A DNA stretch of 33,123 bases, from positions 1 to 33,123 of the forward strand of contig CAAGHI010000019.1 in assembly GCA_900769645.1 (NCBI GenBank), in the 5' to 3' direction. Positions 15,086 through 22,438 of the stretch are shown in pieces. Source of the DNA: Candidatus Gastranaerophilales bacterium. GTDB taxonomy: Bacteria > Cyanobacteriota > Vampirovibrionia > Gastranaerophilales > Gastranaerophilaceae. The notes under the pieces are model-generated. The model did not search any database. It saw only the letters and a program-made list of their open reading frames with translations, and was not told the origin of the DNA. The position numbers were made by a program, and so were the translations under genes. Numbering within the stretch: position 1 is the first letter of the stretch; every line of letters begins with the position of its first letter.

Positions 15086-15904
15086 ATGGACGAAAAAGAG
15101 CTTAGGCATAGAGTATTTTGGAAATATTTTTTTAGGAAAGGTTGGTTTATAAATTTTAAAAATCCGAAACTTTTTACTGAAAAAATTCAGTGGTTAAAAG
15201 TTTATGATTGTACGCCGATAAAAACGGTTTTGGCGGATAAGCTTGCGGTCAGGGATTGGGTGCGAGATAAAATAGGTGAGCAATATTTAAAAAAGATAAT
15301 TGGAGTTTACGACAGGTACGAGGATATTGATTTTTCAAACTTGCCGATGGAATATGTTATCAAAACAAATCACGGTAGCAAGATGCAAATGCTTGTTATA
15401 GAAGGCTTTGGTCCGGAAGTTGGGTTTAAGAAAAAATTTAATGATTATTTGAAAGTTAATTATGCCTATAAAACAGGCTATGAGATGCAGTACGACAAAA
15501 TTCCGCCAAAAATATTTGTTGAAGAATATATTAAAAATACGAATGAGTTGTTTGAATACCTGATATTTTGTTTTAATGGCGAGCCGAAAATAATTTTGTT
15601 TAGTTCCGGAAAGCGGACTGATAACATTTGCAGCACGATGTTTGATACAAATTGGAATAATTTGCATTTTAATTACGGCGGTTCTTTGCATAAAGAAAAC
15701 GTTCCGTGTCCCAAAAATTTTGACAAAATGCTTGAAATTGCTAAGATTTTATCAAAGGATTTTAAATTTGTCAGAGTGGATTTGCATAATGTTGATGGCA
15801 AAATCTATTTTGGCGAAATGACTTTCACTCCATCAAGTGGGTACATGAAGTTTTCTGAGCGAAAATGGGATCGGATTTTGGGCGATATGTTGAAACTAGA
15901 TTGA
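15086..15904 (+). CDS. TupA-like ATP-grasp enzyme
   Basis: 272 residues of the ATP-grasp TupA-like type, named after a teichuronopeptide synthesis protein of Bacillus and common in capsule and surface polysaccharide loci. Landmarks: TEKIQWLKVYD near the start, ADKLAVRDWV (50-59), the ATP-binding VIKTNHGS (91-98), and the metal-binding VRVDLHNVDG with YFGEMTFTPSSGYMKF (Asp232, Glu244). Such enzymes are thought to join a carboxylate to an amine using ATP; the real acceptor is rarely known. No other polysaccharide gene is adjacent. The only neighbour in the same direction is the 75-residue repeat protein, separated by a terminator. No Shine-Dalgarno was seen. Confidence 0.85.
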   Translation: MDEKELRHRVFWKYFFRKGWFINFKNPKLFTEKIQWLKVYDCTPIKTVLADKLAVRDWVRDKIGEQYLKKIIGVYDRYEDIDFSNLPMEYVIKTNHGSKMQMLVIEGFGPEVGFKKKFNDYLKVNYAYKTGYEMQYDKIPPKIFVEEYIKNTNELFEYLIFCFNGEPKIILFSSGKRTDNICSTMFDTNWNNLHFNYGGSLHKENVPCPKNFDKMLEIAKILSKDFKFVRVDLHNVDGKIYFGEMTFTPSSGYMKFSERKWDRILGDMLKLD

Positions 15905-16173
15905 TTTTTATAGTTAACCCCTCTCTCTAACTCTCTCCCTAGGCGAGAGAATCTTTGCATTGCCACTATTTTGATCAATTTACCTCTCCAAGGGAAGAGG
16001 TCGAAGTCGTTTGCGAACGTTAGTGAGCATTACGAATTCGGGAGAGGGGTCGAGTTAATAAAATAAACCCCTCTCTCTAACTTTCTCCCTAGGAGAGAGA
16101 ACCTTTGCATTACTACTATTTTAGACAAATTCACAACTTCCCAAGGGAAGAGGTGAGTAAACACAACGAATAA
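15905..16173. repeat. Tandem copies of a CCCCTCTC-type repeat
   Basis: Copy one is 15916-16001 and copy two 16066-16154, in direct orientation 150 bases apart and clearly alike (both start AACCCCTCTCTCTAACT and contain CTTTGCATT and AAGGGAAGAGGT). In the first, CCCCTCTC (15918-15925) can pair with GAGAGGGG (16042-16049). No gene is present. Confidence 0.75.
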
Positions 16174-16818
16174 CTATTTAATAGCCGGAAAATAATATTT
16201 AACACCCTTGTCAGAACGCCATCTTACATAACCTGTTTTGGGAGTTCTATCAATGTCCATAACGCTTACGAGTGCCCAGTTGCCTCGGACAAGGTTTAAA
16301 TTAATCTTTTTAGGCATATTTATCGTTCCGACAATTTGCGATTTGTCGTCCGTTGCAACGTGCAAATCCTTTGCCGAATCCGGAGCTTCTTTCAAGAGGT
16401 TAAGCCCATATTTTTTTCCATACATGTTGTAAAACATTACCCAAGTTGAAAATCTATAAGGATCGTCCTTTTTAATCCAACCTTTGGCACCTGTTGAGTT
16501 GTTATAAATAACTTGAACCCAGTCCTCAGTTTCGTCTGTAACTGCAAGGTAGGCAAGGTTTTTACTTGGAACGTAAACTATAAATAAGTCTTGTGGTCTT
16601 ACGCTTTCCGGAAAAATCTTTTCCCCAATCCAACTTATGCTATGGACGAGAGTTGACGCCTCAGAAGGTTCTTTATAAAGCATAATCTCGTTCGGTGCTT
16701 GATAAAGTCCGAGCGTGTTTGTCTGCTGAATACTAACGTATTGTGGCACGACATCAGCACAATATCCGCTTAGCGGTAACATTAATAGTATTGAAAGTAT
16801 TAATAAAAATTTTTTCAT
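16174..16818 (-). CDS. Exported SH3-like protein, function unknown
   Basis: 214 residues with a signal peptide (MKKFLLILSILLMLPLSGYCA; cleavage likely after YCA). Two stretches look like bacterial SH3-type repeats: LYQAPNEIMLYKEPSEASTLVHSI with WVQVIYNNSTGAKGWIKKDDPY, and LLKEAPDSAKDLHVAT with WALVSVMD and TGYVRW. Bacterial SH3 domains commonly bind cell wall peptides. No catalytic domain is seen, so a periplasmic or surface binding role is likely. It lies downstream of pheT on the same strand but is separated by a repeat arm and has an AGGAAG ribosome site of its own. Confidence 0.75.
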   Translation of the reverse strand: MKKFLLILSILLMLPLSGYCADVVPQYVSIQQTNTLGLYQAPNEIMLYKEPSEASTLVHSISWIGEKIFPESVRPQDLFIVYVPSKNLAYLAVTDETEDWVQVIYNNSTGAKGWIKKDDPYRFSTWVMFYNMYGKKYGLNLLKEAPDSAKDLHVATDDKSQIVGTINMPKKINLNLVRGNWALVSVMDIDRTPKTGYVRWRSDKGVKYYFPAIK

Positions 16819-16850
16819 AATGCACTTCCTTAATTTTTAAAAATAATTTC

Positions 16851-16890
16851 GTCATTCTAAGGACAATAATTTTCGACCGAAGAATCTTGG
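16851..16890. repeat. Solo arm of the 98-bp MITE-like element
   Basis: GTCATTCTAAGGACAATAAT followed by a CCGAAGAATCTTGG block matches one arm of the element at 4616-4713, without the partner arm. Confidence 0.65.
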
Positions 16891-16899
16891 ACTGTCAAA

Positions 16900-19365
16900 C
16901 TATTCTCTAAAACTGATTTCTGCATAAGTTTTTTGAAGTTTAGCACGAACATTGTTCATTTGTTTTTCAATAACTTCATCAGTCAAAGTTGCGTTTTCAT
17001 CTTGCATTTTTATACGGAAAGCAAGACTTTTGAAGCCTTTGTCAATGTTTTCACCTTGATAAACATCAAAAACTTCACTGCCTTTGAAGATATTTTGTTG
17101 AACCGCACCTTTGATAACTCTTTGAATATCATCAAAAGACACTTCCTCATTGATTACAAATGCCAAGTCGCGACGAACTTCTGGGAATTGAGGCAATTTC
17201 TTAAATCTGACTGTGTGTTCTTTGATAATTGAAATCAAGCTGTCTAGATTGATTTCGAACATAAATACATCTTGTCCTTTGATTTTTAATTTGTCTTTCA
17301 AAATCGGGTGGATTTGTCCGAAATAACCGATACAAGTCAAGTTTTTGCCCAAAACATTAACCTTTGCACTTCTGTAAGGGTGCATGTAGTCAACATCTTC
17401 GCAAGGTGTAAGTTTAATTCTCTTTGTAACACCAAGTTCCTCAAACAATTTTTCAATAATTCCTTTAAGAGTAAAGAAATCTGTATGCGATTTTACTTGC
17501 CATTTAGAATTTTCAACTTCACCTGTCAAAACACCTGCAAGAACTCGTGATTCTTTTACGCCTGAGGATTTTTCATCAGCCGGATTTTCAACTACATAAG
17601 TTTTTCCGATTTCATAAGCCCAAACTGTTTTTTGTGCGTTGTCATAGTTGTATTTCATACAGTTCAAAACGCTTGCAGCCATACTTTGTCTGAGCATAGT
17701 ACTTTCGTCACTTGCTGAATTCAATACCTTAACAGCCTTTGCTTCATCAAAAGACTGCATATATTTGTCTAGCAACGGTTTCCCGATTAGAGAAGTTGTT
17801 ATAATTTCGTCTAAGCCTGATGAAAGCATTAGTTCGTTTACTTTTTTGATAACTTTTTCTTCCAAAGAAATTTCCGGAGTTTGGTTTTTAGCAGGCAATG
17901 TCGGCGTAATCTTATCGTAACCGTTAATTCTTGCGATTTCTTCGATTAGGTCGATTTCACGAGTCACATCAACTGCTCTGAAAGATGGAACCAAAAATTT
18001 TGCTGCGGCTGCATTTCCGCCAAGATTCTTAAATCCAAGTTTTTCAAGAATTGAAATACATTTTTCAGGTGCAATGTCGCAACCCAAAATACGTTTGATT
18101 TGTGCGTATCTTAGAGTGATTTCAATAGGTTCAAGTTCATTTTTACCGGTTTCAACAACACCTTCAATTTCAGCGTCTGCAAGTTCAACCAAAAGTTGCA
18201 TAGCACGCATTAAAGCCGGTCTTATTGCCTCAATATCAATACCACGTTCAAATCTTGCACTTGCTTCCGAACGATAACCAACACTTCTTGCAGATCTTCT
18301 TGTTGTAGCAGAAGGGAAATATGCAGCTTCAAGAGCTATATTTTTTGAATTGTCATCAATTTCAGAGTTTTCTCCACCGAAAACACCTGCAAGACAAACA
18401 CCTTTTTCTCCATCATCAATCAAAACACTGTCTGTAGTAAGTTCTCTTTCAACTCCATCAAGGGTAGTTAATTTTTCGCCATTTTGTGCTCGTCTTACGC
18501 ATAAATAGCCGTTTAATTTGTCCAAATCGAAAGCATGGAAAGGAGTTCCGTATTCCAACATTACATAGTTTGTGATGTCTACTACGTTGTTGATTGCACG
18601 AACACCTGATGCAAGAAGTCTTTTTTGCAACCAATCAGGAGATGCTTTTATTTTAAGATTTTTCAAAATACCAATTGAGTAGTATTTACAAACATCTTCG
18701 TCTTTAATTTCAACTTTAAACTTGTCTGTTGATAAATCTTTTGTGCATTCTAGCGGAGAGAATTTTAAAGGTCTGTCAAAAATTGCACTCAATTCTCTTG
18801 CAACACCGATTACAGACATTTGATCGCCTCTGTTTGCGGTTGGAGCAACATCTAGAATGTAATCTTTTTCAAAGCCTAAAACGTCTTTTACATCAGCACC
18901 AATTTGCACATCAGGGAAAATTCTGTTTAGTACAAGAATTCCGTCCTCTTCTTGATAGTTTCTTTCAGAAACCCCTAATTCGTCTGCTGAACAAAGCATA
19001 CCTTGTGATTCAACTCCACGAATTGTTGCAGGAGCTAACGTGAACATTTCACCGGTTTTTCTGTCAAGAACTTGTGAACCTACTGATGCGTAAGGAACAA
19101 TTTGACCTTCTGCAATGTTTTGAGCACCACAAACGACTGTTTTCAAGCCAGAACCTGTGTTTACGGTTACAAGGTGAAGGTGGTCGGAATTTGGGTGGTT
19201 GTCGATTTTTTCGATTTTTACAGTTTTGATATTTGTAAACATCGGTTTTAATTCTTCAACAGCTTCAACCTCTAATCCGCTCATAGTCAATTCGTGAGCC
19301 ACTTGCTCAACTTCTATATCTGATAAGTCAACAAATTCGTTTAACCAGTTTAATGATACTTGCAT
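16900..19365 (-). CDS. pheT: Phenylalanyl-tRNA synthetase beta subunit
   Basis: 821 residues, full length. In order: an N-terminal region, an EMAP/OB tRNA-binding domain (about 40-150, with NHPNSDHLHLVTVNTG and GVESQGMLCSADELG), the B3/B4 editing domain (GTPFHAFDLDKL), the B5 domain, the catalytic-like core (SFRAVDVTREIDLIEEIARINGYD) and a C-terminal ferredoxin-fold anticodon domain (FPEVRRDLAFVINEEVSFDDI). It forms the alpha2-beta2 enzyme that charges tRNA-Phe and hydrolyses Tyr-tRNA-Phe. The alpha subunit gene pheS, usually just upstream, is not here; a glycosyltransferase is upstream instead. GAGAGGAA precedes the ATG. Confidence 0.97.
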   Translation of the reverse strand: MQVSLNWLNEFVDLSDIEVEQVAHELTMSGLEVEAVEELKPMFTNIKTVKIEKIDNHPNSDHLHLVTVNTGSGLKTVVCGAQNIAEGQIVPYASVGSQVLDRKTGEMFTLAPATIRGVESQGMLCSADELGVSERNYQEEDGILVLNRIFPDVQIGADVKDVLGFEKDYILDVAPTANRGDQMSVIGVARELSAIFDRPLKFSPLECTKDLSTDKFKVEIKDEDVCKYYSIGILKNLKIKASPDWLQKRLLASGVRAINNVVDITNYVMLEYGTPFHAFDLDKLNGYLCVRRAQNGEKLTTLDGVERELTTDSVLIDDGEKGVCLAGVFGGENSEIDDNSKNIALEAAYFPSATTRRSARSVGYRSEASARFERGIDIEAIRPALMRAMQLLVELADAEIEGVVETGKNELEPIEITLRYAQIKRILGCDIAPEKCISILEKLGFKNLGGNAAAAKFLVPSFRAVDVTREIDLIEEIARINGYDKITPTLPAKNQTPEISLEEKVIKKVNELMLSSGLDEIITTSLIGKPLLDKYMQSFDEAKAVKVLNSASDESTMLRQSMAASVLNCMKYNYDNAQKTVWAYEIGKTYVVENPADEKSSGVKESRVLAGVLTGEVENSKWQVKSHTDFFTLKGIIEKLFEELGVTKRIKLTPCEDVDYMHPYRSAKVNVLGKNLTCIGYFGQIHPILKDKLKIKGQDVFMFEINLDSLISIIKEHTVRFKKLPQFPEVRRDLAFVINEEVSFDDIQRVIKGAVQQNIFKGSEVFDVYQGENIDKGFKSLAFRIKMQDENATLTDEVIEKQMNNVRAKLQKTYAEISFRE

Positions 19366-19424
19366 TTTATTTCCTCTCGTTTAAATATTCTCGTTGACTG
19401 AATAATACTACAAAGTAAGTTGAA

Positions 19425-20228
19425 TTACAAATTATGAGAAAATAAAAGTTTTTTTAAGTTTTTTAGAATAAATTGAAAAGTTGTTCCCACCAAAAATATT
19501 GCAAATATTGACTTTTTCTTGGTTTTTAAAAGATAAAAAAGGGTTTGAATATTTGCAGAAATTGTAAACTTTCTTTTTTTCTTGGTTATGTAGCTGTTTT
19601 CGTGCAGTCGCCAGTGGGTAAGTTTTTCAGGCATATAGTAAAAGTCTGTATCACTTGCAAGTTGAATAAACAACCACCAATCAAAAAACCTGTCATCGGG
19701 CGGAGTTAGGTTAAGTTTTGCAATTCCTGCACGACTTATCATTACCGCTGAAAATGTTTGAACAATGTTGTAAAAAACAATTTTGTCTAAAACATTTGTT
19801 GGAAATTTTATTTTTTTGATATTTTCTGAATTTTGTTGGATTGTTTTAGGAATTTTGTTTGTGATAGAAAACGGCTCAACGTCATTAAATATTACGCCAA
19901 GATTTGGATATTTTTCTGTGATTTGAATTCTTTTTTCAAGACATTCTTTTTCCCAAAAATCATCACTCTCACAAAATGCAATCCATTCACCTGTTGCTAT
20001 TTTCAATGCTTTGGCAATAGATATTGCAAGCCCTAAATTTTGTTCGTTTTGAATGAGTTTTATTCTATTGTCTTTAAAGTTTTTGATGATTTCAACAGAA
20101 TTGTCAGTTGAGCAATCGTCAATAATAATCAGCTCAAAATCCGAGTAGGTTTGAGCGAGAATGGAGTTTATTGTTTGTTCAATAAAGTTTGAATAGTTGT
20201 AGCTTGTGACGATTATGGAAATTTTCAT
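19425..20228 (-). CDS. Family 2 glycosyltransferase
   Basis: 267 residues from the ATG at 20228. A GT-A fold: ISIIVTSYNYSNFIEQTINSILAQTYSDFE at the N-terminus, IIIDDCSTDNS (first Asp pair) and WIAFCESDDFWE, where SDD is the metal-binding DxD equivalent. It transfers a sugar from a nucleotide donor, probably to a surface glycan or lipid; the substrate is not predictable. The C-terminal part has a basic, hydrophobic stretch (KSIFAIFLVGTTFQFILKNLKKLLF) that could touch the membrane. A GTG start five codons upstream overlaps a TATAAT box and was rejected; no Shine-Dalgarno precedes the chosen ATG. Confidence 0.85.
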   Translation of the reverse strand: MKISIIVTSYNYSNFIEQTINSILAQTYSDFELIIIDDCSTDNSVEIIKNFKDNRIKLIQNEQNLGLAISIAKALKIATGEWIAFCESDDFWEKECLEKRIQITEKYPNLGVIFNDVEPFSITNKIPKTIQQNSENIKKIKFPTNVLDKIVFYNIVQTFSAVMISRAGIAKLNLTPPDDRFFDWWLFIQLASDTDFYYMPEKLTHWRLHENSYITKKKRKFTISANIQTLFYLLKTKKKSIFAIFLVGTTFQFILKNLKKLLFSHNL

Positions 20229-20234
20229 AAGTTT

Positions 20235-20240
20235 ATTATA
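20235..20240 (-). promoter_or_regulatory. -10 box of the glycosyltransferase gene
   Basis: TATAAT on the minus strand ends six bases before the ATG at 20228 and lies just after the T run of the terminator at 20244-20275. The -35 is poor (TTGCAA with a 19-base spacer). Confidence 0.5.
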
Positions 20241-20243
20241 CAC

Positions 20244-20275
20244 AAAAAATCACCTCGTTTTGCAAGGTGATTTTT
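20244..20275 (-). terminator. Terminator of the 20299-20955 gene
   Basis: AATCACCT (20248-20255), a nine-base loop and AGGTGATT (20265-20272), flanked by A and T runs on both sides. It should stop transcripts from the 218-residue gene and could act in both directions. Confidence 0.85.
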
Positions 20276-20298
20276 GTAGTTTATGTTATGTGAAAGGA

Positions 20299-20955
20299 TT
20301 ATTTTGCTTTGTTTGCAGCCATTGCCGCTAAAACATCTGCTCGTCTTTCTATAGTTTGAGAATTATTAAATGCGTCAATAAGTTCTTTTTCAATTTTTTT
20401 GCGAGCTTCACCTCTTGTTCGAGCTTTGCTTTCTAGAAAATCAGCAACTCGAGCATGTACGTCTGCTACTTCTGCTTGTTGTTTTAACTTAAGAGTTTCT
20501 TTTGCTGTTTGCATTTCTGTTTTATTTCTTGGTGAAGACATTCTTCCGTCAAAAACATTTGGTGGAGTTTGTTTATCTTTACCGAACGGATTTAATTTTT
20601 TTAGATTTTCTTTCGCTTTGCCAAACAAACCTTTAATATCTTGTCCTAATTTCTTCCAAGAGAAATCTTTCATATATTTTGCAATATCTTTGCGGAAAAT
20701 AATTCCAGTAACAATAGCTGCAGTAGCAACTGCGCCGCCTGCAATCAAACCTGTTTTGTTGTCTTTTTTGAATTCAACATTTTCGCCGTTTGAAATTTTG
20801 TCAGCATTTTTAACTAGTTGTTTTTGGAAGTTGTCTTGTGACATTGTTTTGACTTTGCCTTGTGGATTTGTCACTTGAACTTTGCCGTTTGTTGTCATTT
20901 CTACTTTGTTTCCGCCGACTACCAATGCCGGTCCGATGGTCATGTTGTTTGCCAT
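20299..20955 (-). CDS. Hypothetical single-pass membrane protein
   Basis: 218 residues, not recognised. The N-terminus (MANNMTIGPALVVGGNKVEM) reads like a short beta-rich domain with TTNGKVQVTNPQGKV. One hydrophobic glycine/alanine-rich segment, GLIAGGAVATAAIVTGIIF (about 69-87), may cross the membrane. The C-terminal half is basic, with KDFSWKKLGQDIKGLFGKAKENLKK and a long charged helix ending in ERRADVLAAMAANKAK, probably a coiled coil. No cleavable signal peptide. Transcribed alone, with its own terminator. Possibly a lineage-specific envelope protein; function is open. Confidence 0.7.
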   Translation of the reverse strand: MANNMTIGPALVVGGNKVEMTTNGKVQVTNPQGKVKTMSQDNFQKQLVKNADKISNGENVEFKKDNKTGLIAGGAVATAAIVTGIIFRKDIAKYMKDFSWKKLGQDIKGLFGKAKENLKKLNPFGKDKQTPPNVFDGRMSSPRNKTEMQTAKETLKLKQQAEVADVHARVADFLESKARTRGEARKKIEKELIDAFNNSQTIERRADVLAAMAANKAK

Positions 20956-21126
20956 AGCCTTATACCTTTCAATTTTTACACACTTCTTTGTCTACATGAA
21001 AACACGTCAAAAATAAAAGTGCTATTTTGAGACAAAACATTAACAAATATTTACAAAAATTTTACAAACGTAATAGAAAATTTCAATATACGCATGTTTA
21101 TAATATAATGTCGTTGAGGTATTACA

Positions 21127-22431
21127 TTGAAACATTCTAAATTAACAGCCCTAATATTTATAGCACTTATACTTGGTGTTATCGTAGGACATTTTGCCCC
21201 TGACTTTGCGGTTAGAATGAAACCGTTTGCGGTAATCTTTTTAAGAATGGTTAAAATGATTATTGCTCCGTTGCTATTTGCAACATTGGTTGTCGGAATT
21301 GCAGGTCATGGAGATGCTAAAAGTCTTGGAAAAATCGGGCTTAAAACAATTATCTATTTTGAAATCGTTACAACTTTGGCTTTGATTATCGGCTTAACTG
21401 TCGCTAATATATTTAAGCCCGGAATCGGCTTTGTAACCAGCAATTCGGTTCATGCAATTCATATGCAAGAAGCCGGACTTATGGCTGCTACTCAGGCACA
21501 CACGTCTGTCAGTGAAATGGTTACAAGCATTTTCCCAACAAGTATTATTGATGCAATGGCACAAGGCAATTTGTTGCAAATCGTTGTATTTTCAATATTC
21601 TTTGCACTTGCAATGGTTGCAGTCGGAAAGAGTGCAAAACCTGTTATAGATATACTAAATTCCGTTTCTCAAATTATGTTTAAGTTTACGGAATACGTAA
21701 TGTATTTTGCACCACTAGGTATTTTTGGGGCAATTGCATCTACTATCGGAGCAAACGGCTTGTCAGTTTTGAAAAGTTATTTCAAAGTAATAGGTGCATT
21801 GTATTTCGCACTGGCAGTCTTTGTTTTGCTTGTTTTATTCATTGTTTGTAAAATTGTAAAAATTTCTTTAAGAGATTTATTAAGAGTTGTCCAAGAGCCT
21901 GCTCTTTTGGCATTCACCACTGCAAGTTCTGAAGCCGCTTTCCCAAAAGCAATGGAAGCTATGGAAAAATTTGGTGTTCCCAAAAATATTGTAGGCTTTG
22001 TAATGCCGACAGGTTATACTTTTAACCTCGACGGAAGTACACTTTATTTAGCAATGGGTGTGTTATTTTCATCTCAAATCGTTGGGATTAATTTAGATTT
22101 AAATCAACAAATTATCATAATGCTTGCGTTAATGCTTACAAGTAAAGGGATTGCAGGAGCACCAAGAGTATCTTTAATTGTTCTTGCTGGTACTTTGGCA
22201 AGCTTTAATATCCCAATCTTAGGTGTTGCAATACTTTTGGGTATTGACCAAATCCTTGATATGGGCAGAACAACAATTAACCTTGTCGGGAACTGTATTG
22301 CAACCGTTGTTATAGCAAGGTGGGAAAAAGTTTTTGATTACGACAAAATGAAAGAGTTCGTAAGATTGTCCAAGGAAGAGAGTATTGGACACGATATACA
22401 AGAAAAAATTGAACAAATAAAAGAAGGATAA
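21127..22431 (+). CDS. Dicarboxylate/amino acid:cation symporter (DAACS family)
   Basis: 434 residues, integral membrane, of the GltP/DctA glutamate/dicarboxylate transporter fold. Hallmarks: AFTTASSEAAFPKAMEAM (re-entrant hairpin 1), PTGYTFNLDGSTLYLAMGVLF (helix 7), SKGIAGAPRVSLIVLAGTL (hairpin 2) and ILDMGRTTINLVGN (helix 8, with the Asp, Arg, Thr and Asn that contact substrate and ion). It imports C4-dicarboxylates or acidic amino acids with sodium or protons. The start is TTG, with GAGG about eight bases upstream and TATAAT about 20 bases upstream. ileS follows after seven bases, so the two are co-transcribed, an unusual pairing. Confidence 0.92.
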   Translation: MKHSKLTALIFIALILGVIVGHFAPDFAVRMKPFAVIFLRMVKMIIAPLLFATLVVGIAGHGDAKSLGKIGLKTIIYFEIVTTLALIIGLTVANIFKPGIGFVTSNSVHAIHMQEAGLMAATQAHTSVSEMVTSIFPTSIIDAMAQGNLLQIVVFSIFFALAMVAVGKSAKPVIDILNSVSQIMFKFTEYVMYFAPLGIFGAIASTIGANGLSVLKSYFKVIGALYFALAVFVLLVLFIVCKIVKISLRDLLRVVQEPALLAFTTASSEAAFPKAMEAMEKFGVPKNIVGFVMPTGYTFNLDGSTLYLAMGVLFSSQIVGINLDLNQQIIIMLALMLTSKGIAGAPRVSLIVLAGTLASFNIPILGVAILLGIDQILDMGRTTINLVGNCIATVVIARWEKVFDYDKMKEFVRLSKEESIGHDIQEKIEQIKEG

Positions 22432-22438
22432 GAATAAT

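Noticed and set aside
15917..16154. A CRISPR-like array
   Set aside because: Only two long direct copies, with no short regular repeat and spacer pattern and no cas genes.
20399..20878. A 159-residue open frame on the plus strand opposite the 20299-20955 gene
   Set aside because: The minus-strand gene has a proper start, coding character and a terminator; the plus frame is its shadow.
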